A stretch of 28,524 nt of DNA from CAMAPP01 sp046153685 (lineage in GTDB: Bacteria > Pseudomonadota > Alphaproteobacteria > CADEGL01). Under the pieces are notes generated by a model. That model did not search any database, was not told the DNA's origin, and was given only the letters and a program-made list of their open reading frames with translations. Shown piece by piece: positions 21,954 through 28,524 of the stretch (the first letter of the stretch is position 1; the number at the start of each line of letters is the position of its first letter). The position numbers and the translations under genes were made by a program. The stretch is taken from NCBI GenBank assembly GCA_046153685.1, contig JBJXGH010000018.1, positions 1-28,524 on the forward strand, read 5' to 3'.

Positions 21954-23891
21954 CTAGGCGCGGTTCATCCGATTATTGACCAAGTCGTTCACCACACCCG
22001 GATCGGCGAGAGTGGAGGTGTCGCCCAACTCGCCGTGTTCGTTGGCCGCGATCTTGCGCAAGATGCGGCGCATGATCTTGCCGGAGCGGGTTTTCGGCAA
22101 ACCTGGCGCCCATTGGATGAAATCGGGCGTGGCGATGGGGCCGATTTCCTTGCGCACCCATTGCACGAGCGCCTTGCGCAAATCCTCGTTCGGATGCTCG
22201 CCCGAGACAAGGGTGACATAGGCGTAGATGCCCTGACCCTTGATGTCGTGGGGAAAGCCCACCACGGCGGCTTCGGCGACCGTGGCATGGGCGACGAGCG
22301 CACTTTCGATTTCGGCGGTACCGAGGCGGTGGCCCGCCACGTTAATCACGTCATCGACGCGCCCCGTGATCCAATAATAACCATCCTCGTCGCGCCGGCA
22401 GCCATCGCCGGTGAAGTATGTTCCCTTGTAGGTCGAAAAATAGGTTTGCACGAAGCGTTCGTGATCGCGGAACACGGTGCGCATCTGGCCTGGCCAGGAA
22501 TCGAGCAAAACGAGATTTCCCGAACACGCCCCTTCGAGAACCTTGCCGTCGCCATCCATGATGGCGGGGCGGATGCCAAATAGCGGCCGCGTCGCAGAGC
22601 CGGGCTTGAGCGGAGTAGCACCCGGCAATGGCGAGATCAGAATCCCGCCGGTCTCGGTTTGCCACCAGGTGTCGACGACCGGGCATCGACCATCGCCCAC
22701 CACGCGGTGATACCACAGCCAAGCCTCGGGATTGATCGGCTCGCCCACGCTTCCCAACAGGCGCAGCGAGGCGCGGCTGGTTTTCTTCACCGGGCCCTCG
22801 CCGTCGCGCATGAGCGCGCGAATCGCGGTCGGCGCGGTGTAAAATATATTGACCTTGTGCTTATCGACGACCTGCCAAAAGCGCGAGGAATCGGGGTAAT
22901 TGGGTACGCCTTCGAACATCAACGTGACCGCGCCGTTCGCCAGCGGTCCGTACAGGATATAGCTGTGCCCGGTCACCCAGCCGACATCCGCCGTGCACCA
23001 ATAGACGTCGCCGTCGTGATAATCGAACACATATTGGTGAGTCAGCGACACATAGACCATGTAGCCGCCGGTGCTGTGCAATACGCCCTTGGGTTTACCG
23101 GTCGAGCCCGAGGTGTAAAGGATAAACAGCGGATCTTCCGCGCCCATCTCCTCCGGCGGGCACTCGGCCGACGCCTTGGCCATTTCCTCGTGGTACCAAA
23201 CGTCGCGGCCCTCCACCCAGTCGATCTCGCCGCCCGTGCGTTTCACGACGATGCACGCCGCGACCGTGGGGCAGGATTTCAACGCCTCGTCCGTGTTGGC
23301 CTTCAACGGTACTTTGCGGCCGCCACGCAATCCTTCGTCGGCGGTGACGATGATATTCGAATCGCAGTCCCGGATGCGGCCCGACAAGGCATCGGGCGAG
23401 AAGCCGCCGAAGACCACCGAATGCACGGCGCCGATGCGCGCGCACGCCAGCATGGCGACGGCCGCCTCGGGAATCATGGGCATGTAGATCGTCACGCGGT
23501 CGCCGCGTTTTGCGCCCCGTGCCTTCAGGACATTGGCGAACTTGCAGACCTCGGCATGGAGCTCGCGATAGCTGATGCGCTTGCTTTCGGCGGGATCGTC
23601 ACCTTCCCAGATGATCGCGGTCTGATTGCCCCGCTTGAGCAGATGGCGGTCCAGGCAATTGGCCGAGGCGTTCAGCGTTCCGTCGTGATACCAGCGGATC
23701 GAAACCTTGCCGTGAAAGTCGACGTCCTTGATCTGGGTGTAAGGCTTGATCCAGGCGACGCGCTTGCCGTGCTCGCGCCAAAAACCTTCAGGATCGGCGA
23801 TCGAGCGCTCGTACATGCGGGCGTAGGCGCTTTCGTCGCACCACGCACGCCTCGACCATTCGGCGGAAACGGGCAGGACTTCGTTTGCCAT
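21954..23891 (-). CDS. acs: acetyl-coenzyme A synthetase
   Basis: AMP-forming acetate-CoA ligase, 645 aa, the standard length. Seen are the family start ARMYERSIADPEGFWREHGKRVAWIKPYT, the AMP-binding loop YTSGSTGKPKGVLHSTGGYMVY, VDTWWQTETGGILISPLPG, the YFTGDGCRRDEDGYYWITGRVDDVINVAGHRLGT hinge region, and the acetylatable C-terminal lysine in LPKTRSGKIMRRILRK (Lys605), the site usually controlled by Pat-type acetylation. The Trp of WWQTETG limits the pocket to acetate. It activates acetate for the TCA and glyoxylate pathways. The long open frame antisense to it is a codon-bias shadow. Confidence 0.96.
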   Translation of the reverse strand: MANEVLPVSAEWSRRAWCDESAYARMYERSIADPEGFWREHGKRVAWIKPYTQIKDVDFHGKVSIRWYHDGTLNASANCLDRHLLKRGNQTAIIWEGDDPAESKRISYRELHAEVCKFANVLKARGAKRGDRVTIYMPMIPEAAVAMLACARIGAVHSVVFGGFSPDALSGRIRDCDSNIIVTADEGLRGGRKVPLKANTDEALKSCPTVAACIVVKRTGGEIDWVEGRDVWYHEEMAKASAECPPEEMGAEDPLFILYTSGSTGKPKGVLHSTGGYMVYVSLTHQYVFDYHDGDVYWCTADVGWVTGHSYILYGPLANGAVTLMFEGVPNYPDSSRFWQVVDKHKVNIFYTAPTAIRALMRDGEGPVKKTSRASLRLLGSVGEPINPEAWLWYHRVVGDGRCPVVDTWWQTETGGILISPLPGATPLKPGSATRPLFGIRPAIMDGDGKVLEGACSGNLVLLDSWPGQMRTVFRDHERFVQTYFSTYKGTYFTGDGCRRDEDGYYWITGRVDDVINVAGHRLGTAEIESALVAHATVAEAAVVGFPHDIKGQGIYAYVTLVSGEHPNEDLRKALVQWVRKEIGPIATPDFIQWAPGLPKTRSGKIMRRILRKIAANEHGELGDTSTLADPGVVNDLVNNRMNRA

Positions 23892-24004
23892 GAAAAGGAC
23901 CCCTGTCGGCCACCGGCCCGGCTTCGTCGCGGGCTCGTGTTCAGGGGAGGATTATCTATGCGAATCGGCGCGTCCGACAAGCGCGACTCGGGGATATCGC
24001 GCAT

Positions 24005-24766
24005 CTAGCGTCCGGGCACATGCAGCACGCGTGTGCGCTTCTTCAAGCCGCGTAAGACGGAGAACAGCACCAAAGCGAGGGCCCCGATGGTCACCCACCA
24101 CCATTCGCGCTCCATCCAGGCTCGGACGCCTTCGTGCTCCATCAGGACATCGGTTATGAGCTCGAGCGCGACGAACGCCGCCACCACGCTCAGGACGCCA
24201 TTGTATTCCCAGCACAGAACCGTGCGCAGCGAGAACGATTCCGCAGGCCCCGTCCATAACCCAAGCCGCGGAACGAAAGCCGGGGTGCGCGCGGCGTAAT
24301 CGGCATAGATGCTGGGAAACGCATGGTCGAGAAATTTCTCCTCGGCCGCCACGATGCGCTCGATATAGAGCCAATAGGCCAGGCAGACGATAACGGCAAA
24401 CCACCAGCACTTGGTTGCGAGCGCAATGCCGAACAGGGCGACGAAATTGCCGAGATACAAGGGATTTCGCACCGTGGAATAAACGCCCGTCGTGTTCAGT
24501 TGGTGCGCGCGTTGCTCACGCGTGTTGCGCCCCGAGGTGCCTGCCGGCACGAAGGCGATCGTGACCCAGCGCAGCATGAGACCGAGAAATGAAACCCCCA
24601 AGCAAAACACCGTCCATGCGTCTTCCGCTTCCTCGCCGATGATGGCATCGACGGCGACCGATTCGATCAAGGCCGGAATGGCGACGGGCACGAGAAAAAG
24701 CGGCAAAAAACTTCGCCAGCGAAACAAGACCGCGCCTTGGGATTCGAGCTGTTCGTGGATTCGCAT
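24005..24766 (-). CDS. isoprenylcysteine/phospholipid methyltransferase-like membrane protein
   Basis: A 253-aa protein with about five or six transmembrane segments. The block HQLNTTGVYSTVRNPLYLGNFVALFGIAL followed by YWLYIERIVAAEEKFLDHAFPSIYADYAARTPAFVPRL is the ICMT/PEMT-type signature, including the RNPLY and EE-FL-FG-Y motifs that bind SAM. The C-terminus carries two further helices (VVAAFVALELITDVLM and WWWVTIGALALVLFSVLRGL) that are not part of the minimal domain. ATG 24766 is chosen; an upstream extension of 79 codons would run across the Rieske gene. It follows that gene by 19 bp and is probably cotranscribed. Prokaryotic members methylate lipids or other hydrophobic molecules; its substrate is unknown. 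Confidence 0.78.
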   Translation of the reverse strand: MRIHEQLESQGAVLFRWRSFLPLFLVPVAIPALIESVAVDAIIGEEAEDAWTVFCLGVSFLGLMLRWVTIAFVPAGTSGRNTREQRAHQLNTTGVYSTVRNPLYLGNFVALFGIALATKCWWFAVIVCLAYWLYIERIVAAEEKFLDHAFPSIYADYAARTPAFVPRLGLWTGPAESFSLRTVLCWEYNGVLSVVAAFVALELITDVLMEHEGVRAWMEREWWWVTIGALALVLFSVLRGLKKRTRVLHVPGR

Positions 24767-24785
24767 GCGCAAGGTCCCCGCGTGC

Positions 24786-25115
24786 TCAGATCGCCAGAAC
24801 GACCGCGCCGTCCTCGAGCCTCGCGGGCAGGGTTCTAAGCGCCTCGCCCGTGCAGGGGCCGAAGTAACAATGCCCATCCTCAAGGCGAAAGCGGGCCCCG
24901 TGCGTGGCGCAGACGATATGGCTGCCGTCCTCGGAAAGAAAGTGGTTCGGCGCCCAATCGAGCGGCGTGCCGAGATGGGGGCAGGCGTTCTCGTAAGCCG
25001 CAATCAACGCGCCGCGCCTCAAGACGAAGAGCTCGAGCGGGCCGTCCGCCGTCGCCACCGTGAACGCGCGCGTCGCGCCGTCGGGAATCTCGTCGAGAGC
25101 GCAAAGCCGCATCAT
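24786..25115 (-). CDS. Rieske [2Fe-2S] ferredoxin-like protein
   Basis: A 109-aa single-domain Rieske protein. The cluster ligands are visible in CPHLGTPLDW (Cys45, His47) and CATHGARF (Cys69, His72), with the expected spacing. FVLRRGALIAAYENA and YFGPCTGEALRTLPARLEDGAVVL complete the fold. A TTG 8 codons earlier is possible, but ATG 25115 is preceded by GGGG. Stand-alone Rieske proteins of this size serve as electron carriers or as NirD-like partners of oxygenases; no oxygenase lies near. It starts 31 bp after the EVE-domain gene ends. Confidence 0.85.
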   Translation of the reverse strand: MMRLCALDEIPDGATRAFTVATADGPLELFVLRRGALIAAYENACPHLGTPLDWAPNHFLSEDGSHIVCATHGARFRLEDGHCYFGPCTGEALRTLPARLEDGAVVLAI

Positions 25116-25146
25116 GTCTTCGGCCCCGCCATGCGGCAAAACCCGT

Positions 25147-25560
25147 TCATGGCTTAACGCCCGCCATGGCGCACAGCAGCTCCCATTCGCGGTCGCCCAC
25201 CGGTACGACCGACAGGCGCGATTGGCGCACCAATGCCAGATTGGCGAGGCGCGGCTCCGCGCGAATCTCGGCGAGGGTCACCGGTCTCGGCACCGGTTTC
25301 AGCGCCTTCACTTCGACCATGCCCCATTTTCCCTCGTCGTCCGTCGGATCGGGATGGTAGGTCTTGGTGACCTCAACGATGCCGACGATGCGCTTTTCGT
25401 CGACCGAGTGGTAAAAGAACGCGTGCTCGCCGCGTTTCATCGCCTTCATGTTGTTCGTCGCTTGATGGTTGCGCACGCCCGACCAGCCGGTCGTCTTGTC
25501 GCGCACCAGATCATCCCAGGAAAATTCGCCGGGCTCGGATTTCAGCAGCCAGTGGGCCAT
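25147..25560 (-). CDS. EVE-domain protein
   Basis: A 137-aa EVE (PUA-like) protein. Typical blocks are AHWLLKSEPGEFSWDDLVRD, TGWSGVRNHQATNNMKAMKRGEHAFFYHS, and GIVEVTKTYHPDPTDD; EVE domains are thought to bind modified bases in nucleic acids. ATG 25560 fits the family start exactly; a longer frame to 25755 reads into gpsA antisense-like codons and is rejected. It lies 10 bp after the gpsA stop, the usual neighbour in this class of bacteria. Confidence 0.88.
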   Translation of the reverse strand: MAHWLLKSEPGEFSWDDLVRDKTTGWSGVRNHQATNNMKAMKRGEHAFFYHSVDEKRIVGIVEVTKTYHPDPTDDEGKWGMVEVKALKPVPRPVTLAEIRAEPRLANLALVRQSRLSVVPVGDREWELLCAMAGVKP

Positions 25561-25570
25561 GGTTCGGTCC

Positions 25571-26599
25571 TTAACGGTCGGTCGCGTTCGATCGGTTGCG
25601 AGTGTATTCGCGCCCGCCAGCCGGGCGCGCCAACAGGGCTTCGATCGTCGCCTCAAGATCGGCGCCGCGATTGGCGACTTCGTCCACGGCGCGGCAGATC
25701 GGCATCTCGATGCCGAGCGATTTTGCGAGCGCCGCGACAGAGGCCGCGGTTGCAACGCCTTCGACGACCGAACGGGTTGAGGCCAAAAGATCGCCCGCGC
25801 GGCCGCCGCGTCCGAGCGCGAGACCGAACGACAAATTGCGCGATTGCACGCCCGTGCAGGTAAGCACCAGATCGCCGAGACCCGACAGGCCCATGAGCGT
25901 CTCCGCCCTGCCGCCCTTGGCGCGGGCGAGGTGGGTCATTTCATGGAGGCCGCGCGTGATGAGCGCCGCGCGCGCATTATCGCCGAGCTTTCGCCCCATC
26001 ACCACGCCGCAGGCGATCGCGACCACGTTCTTGATAGCACCGCCGACCTGCGCCCCCGCCATGTCATCGCTGCGATACAGCCGCAAGCGCGGCCCCGAAA
26101 GCGTCTCGACCAAGCGCGCGCCGATCTCGTCGTCCGCCGCCGCGAGGGTCAAGGCGGCGGGCAGGAAGCGCGCGACTTCGTCGGCAAAGCTTGGACCCGA
26201 CAGGACGGCCAGTTTTCGTCCGGGCAGGGCCTCGGCGACGGCCTCGCTCATCAGCGCGCCGGTGCCGCATTCAATGCCCTTGGCGCAAATGAGAATCGGC
26301 GTGCCCGCGGGCAGATGCGCCTCGAGCGCCCGCGCGGTCGTGCGCGTGTGTTGGGCGGGGGTGACCAGCAGCACCGCCTCGCAAGAAGCTGCGCGCGCGA
26401 GATCGCCGGTCGCCGAAATATTCTCGGGCAGAGTGATATCCGGAAGAAAGGCGTGGTTCACGCGCGTGCGCGCGATCGCCTCGACGACATCCGGTTCGCG
26501 CGCCCACAGCACCACGGACTTTCCGGCGCGCGCGGCGGCGACGGCCAGGGCGGTGCCCCACGCTCCCGCGCCGACGATGCCGAGCGTTCGATAGCTCAT
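25571..26599 (-). CDS. gpsA: NAD(P)+-dependent glycerol-3-phosphate dehydrogenase
   Basis: Makes sn-glycerol-3-phosphate from dihydroxyacetone phosphate for phospholipid synthesis. The Rossmann motif is GIVGAGAWGTALAVAAARAG (8-27), ICAKGIECGTGALMSEAV and VLSGPSFADEVARFLPAALTLA are family blocks, and GAIKNVVAIACGVVMGRKLGDNARAALITRGLHEM carries the catalytic lysine. The length of 342 aa is normal. ATG overlaps the tsaD TGA by 4 bp (ATGA), so the two are translationally coupled. Confidence 0.95.
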   Translation of the reverse strand: MSYRTLGIVGAGAWGTALAVAAARAGKSVVLWAREPDVVEAIARTRVNHAFLPDITLPENISATGDLARAASCEAVLLVTPAQHTRTTARALEAHLPAGTPILICAKGIECGTGALMSEAVAEALPGRKLAVLSGPSFADEVARFLPAALTLAAADDEIGARLVETLSGPRLRLYRSDDMAGAQVGGAIKNVVAIACGVVMGRKLGDNARAALITRGLHEMTHLARAKGGRAETLMGLSGLGDLVLTCTGVQSRNLSFGLALGRGGRAGDLLASTRSVVEGVATAASVAALAKSLGIEMPICRAVDEVANRGADLEATIEALLARPAGGREYTRNRSNATDR

Positions 26600-27654
26600 G
26601 GCAACGACCCGCTTGGCGCGGCGCCCGAGGAAATGGGATCGAGCGGCCAGCGCGGCCGCGGCCTGGCGTCCACATCGTCCGCGAGGCCCGCGTGCAGGCG
26701 TTCGATCCCGGCCCAGGCGATCATGGCGCCGTTATCGGTGCAGTATTTCTGCGGCGGCACGACTAGCCGCACGCCCTTATCCGAAGAGAGGGCTTCGAGG
26801 CGAAGGCGCAGATAGAGATTTGCGGCCACCCCGCCCGCGACAACCAGCGTCGCTGCCGCGCCGTGCCGCGCGCGGAACATGGCCAGGGCGTTCGCGGTGC
26901 GATCGACCATCACATCGCCCACGGCTTGCTGGAACGCGGCGCACAGATCGCCGACATCCGCCGCCTTCGGCGGCCCCGGCGGCAAGGCCGCGACGGCGTG
27001 GCGCACGGCGGTCTTGAGGCCCGAAAACGAAAAATCGCAACCCGGTCGCCCGCGCATGGGTCGGGGCAGGGGAAAGCGCGCGGGATTGCGCCCCAGCGCG
27101 GCGCGCTCGACCGCGGGACCGCCGGGAAAAGGCAGACGCAAGAGTTTCGCCGTCTTGTCGAAGGCCTCTCCCGCCGCGTCGTCCACGGTCGTTCCCAGCC
27201 GCGCGTATCGACCCACGCCTTCGACCGCGAGCAATTGGCAATGCCCGCCCGATACCAGCAGCAGCAGATAGGGAAACGCCACCTCTGCCCCCAGGCGCGC
27301 GGACAAGGCATGGCCCTCGAGGTGGTTGATCGCGAGGAACCGCTTACCCGTGGCGGCGGCGAGGGCCTTGGCCATGGTCGTGCCGACGATGAGGCCGCCG
27401 ATGAGCCCCGGGCCGGCGGTGGCGGCGATTGCGTCCAAATCCGCAAAGCGCGCGCCCGCTTGCGTCATCACGCGCGTAATCAGCCCGTCCAGATGGTCGA
27501 GATGCGCGCGCGCGGCGATTTCGGGCACGACACCGCCATAGGGCGCGTGATCGGCGATTTGCGACAGCACGACCTCGGCGCGCACCCGACGCGCGTCGTC
27601 GACCAGCGCAACCGCCGTTTCATCGCAACTGGTTTCGATTCCGAGCACAACCAT
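26596..27654 (-). CDS. tsaD: tRNA N6-adenosine threonylcarbamoyltransferase
   Basis: Kae1/TsaD subunit that transfers threonylcarbamoyl to A37 of ANN-decoding tRNAs, together with TsaB and TsaE. The start is VLGIETSCDETAVALVDD. Metal ligands are His111 and His115 in AINHLEGHALSARL and Asp307 in YCTDNGAMIAWAGIERL; SGGHCQLLAVEGVGRYARLGTTVDDAAGEAFDK is the nucleotide loop. The length of 352 aa is standard. It is divergent from hemC across 199 bp, a well-known arrangement in alphaproteobacteria. Confidence 0.96.
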   Translation of the reverse strand: MVVLGIETSCDETAVALVDDARRVRAEVVLSQIADHAPYGGVVPEIAARAHLDHLDGLITRVMTQAGARFADLDAIAATAGPGLIGGLIVGTTMAKALAAATGKRFLAINHLEGHALSARLGAEVAFPYLLLLVSGGHCQLLAVEGVGRYARLGTTVDDAAGEAFDKTAKLLRLPFPGGPAVERAALGRNPARFPLPRPMRGRPGCDFSFSGLKTAVRHAVAALPPGPPKAADVGDLCAAFQQAVGDVMVDRTANALAMFRARHGAAATLVVAGGVAANLYLRLRLEALSSDKGVRLVVPPQKYCTDNGAMIAWAGIERLHAGLADDVDARPRPRWPLDPISSGAAPSGSLP

Positions 27655-27691
27655 CGCGGGCGACGCCTATTGGGGGGCTTGACGATCGCGC

Positions 27692-27720
27692 TTTGCGGGC
27701 GCCGCCGAGGCCGACATAAT
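27692..27720 (+). promoter_or_regulatory. possible hemC promoter
   Basis: TTTGCG (27692-27697) and CATAAT (27715-27720) are 17 bp apart in the tsaD-hemC gap. The -10 is good, the -35 weak. The rest of the gap shows no other clear feature; AAAGGAAAG at about 27831-27840 is rather far from the hemC ATG to be its Shine-Dalgarno. Confidence 0.35.
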
Positions 27721-27853
27721 CCCTAGCATGCGAAGGCGCTTTCAGGCGAATGCCGATCCGGAGCGCCAATCCCCGACGCGCGCCGCCCCGGCGCGGGCTT
27801 GCAGGGCCGTCAGAACCCGGCCAACCCGGAAAAAGGAAAGATAAGCGTAAGCC

Positions 27854-28524
27854 ATGACAAAATCTGTGCGCCTCGGAACCAGGGCCAGTCCGCTTGCCAT
27901 CATCCAGACCGAGGAATTGCGCGAACGCCTCATGGCGGCTCATCCCGAGCTGCGCTCGCCGGGCGGAATCACGATCGTTCCCATCTCGACCTCGGGCGAC
28001 AAGACGCAGGACCGGGCGCTGGCCGAAATCGGCGGCAAAGGCTTGTTCACCAAGGAAATCGAGGAACATCTCGCCGACGGCCGCATCGACATGGCGGTCC
28101 ATTCGATGAAAGACGTTCCGACCTTTTTGCCCGGCGGTTTCGCATTGCCATGCGTGCTGGCGCGCGCCGACGCCCGCGATGTCTTGCTGGGCGCACCATC
28201 GCTCGCGGCTCTTTCCTCCGGCGCGGTTATCGGCACGGCCTCGATGCGCCGGCAATCACAGCTTCTCCATCTCCGCCCCGATCTCAAGATCGTGCTGTTT
28301 CGCGGCAATGTGAACACGCGCCTGCGCAAGCTCGGCGAAGGCCGGGCGCAGGCCACGATCCTCGCGCGCGCGGGTCTCGACCGCCTGGCGATGGCCGATC
28401 TCGGGTGCACTTTGTCGGTCGAGGAAATGCTGCCCGCCGTGGCGCAGGGCGCGATCGGGGTTGAAATTCGCGCCGATGACGCGCGCGCGCACGCGCTGCT
28501 CGCACCGCTCAACGACGTAGATCG
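27854..28524 (+). CDS. hemC: porphobilinogen deaminase (hydroxymethylbilane synthase), 5' part
   Basis: Polymerises four porphobilinogens to hydroxymethylbilane in tetrapyrrole synthesis. About 223 codons are visible before the window ends, with no stop. The start VRLGTRASPLAIIQTEELRERL, the catalytic Asp87 in VHSMKDVPT, GTASMRRQSQLLHLRPDLKIVLFRGNVNTRLRKL with the substrate-binding arginines, and ILARAGLDRLAM are all present. The cofactor-binding cysteine would lie beyond the edge. ATG 27854 is the natural start. Confidence 0.95.
   Translation, partial: MTKSVRLGTRASPLAIIQTEELRERLMAAHPELRSPGGITIVPISTSGDKTQDRALAEIGGKGLFTKEIEEHLADGRIDMAVHSMKDVPTFLPGGFALPCVLARADARDVLLGAPSLAALSSGAVIGTASMRRQSQLLHLRPDLKIVLFRGNVNTRLRKLGEGRAQATILARAGLDRLAMADLGCTLSVEEMLPAVAQGAIGVEIRADDARAHALLAPLNDVD

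Noticed and set aside
22659..24008. A 449-codon plus-strand frame opposite acs
   Set aside because: Antisense to a full-length acetyl-CoA synthetase with all motifs; low-complexity composition.
1..28524. tRNA/rRNA genes, CRISPR arrays, prophage or intact insertion sequences
   Set aside because: No cloverleaf, rRNA-like stretch, regularly spaced repeats, transposase or integrase frame was recognised.

Overview
The window is GC-rich, densely packed chromosomal DNA from an alphaproteobacterium, most likely Rhodospirillales-like. This rests on housekeeping gene order and protein types: tsaD divergent from hemC with gpsA and an EVE protein behind tsaD; rsmB next to htpX and a DUF1674 (SdhF/SDHAF4-like) gene; rpe followed by a heparinase II/III-like gene. 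No rRNA, tRNA, CRISPR array or intact mobile element was seen.

Left part (1-13059): an envelope or extracellular glycan locus. A minus-strand unit runs legC-like aminotransferase, GT8-like glycosyltransferase, CPA2 antiporter, APS kinase (cysC) and ATP sulfurylase (sat, cut by the window edge). A divergent plus-strand unit runs legB-like 4,6-dehydratase, alpha/beta hydrolase, a flippase-like LPG_synthase_TM protein, a methyltransferase-GT2 fusion and a second methyltransferase. These meet a minus-strand control cassette: a MarR/EPS-type winged-helix regulator with a Rossmann-like C-terminal half, then a NusG/RfaH paralogue. A plus-strand UDP-HexNAc dehydrogenase (TviB/WbpO type) closes the region. 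Together they can plausibly make UDP-4-amino-4,6-dideoxy-HexNAc and UDP-HexNAcA, and supply PAPS for sulfation.

The most interesting result is regulatory. Tandem palindromes GTTCA-N5-TGAAC, spaced 22-23 bp, occur over the predicted minus-strand promoter of the legC unit (4459-4495) and again over the predicted promoter of the regulator gene (11457-11494). The legC leader also carries a 10/12 match to the E. coli ops element (4373-4384, minus). This suggests a two-layer circuit: the winged-helix protein controls initiation at both promoters and the NusG paralogue loads at the ops-like site to drive the long glycan operon.

Middle part (13280-20966, mostly minus strand): heparinase-like protein, rpe, then a three-gene cassette (SxtJ-like membrane protein, DUF5989 microprotein, NodU/CmcH-type carbamoyltransferase) lying between rpe and rsmB, then rsmB, htpX and the plus-strand DUF1674 gene. 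The cassette resembles sxtI/J/K of saxitoxin clusters and is probably a general carbamoylation module.

Right part (21085-28524): a secreted thermonuclease-like protein, a cupin, acetyl-CoA synthetase, an isoprenylcysteine-methyltransferase-like membrane protein, a Rieske ferredoxin-like protein, EVE, gpsA and tsaD on the minus strand, and the start of hemC on the plus strand.
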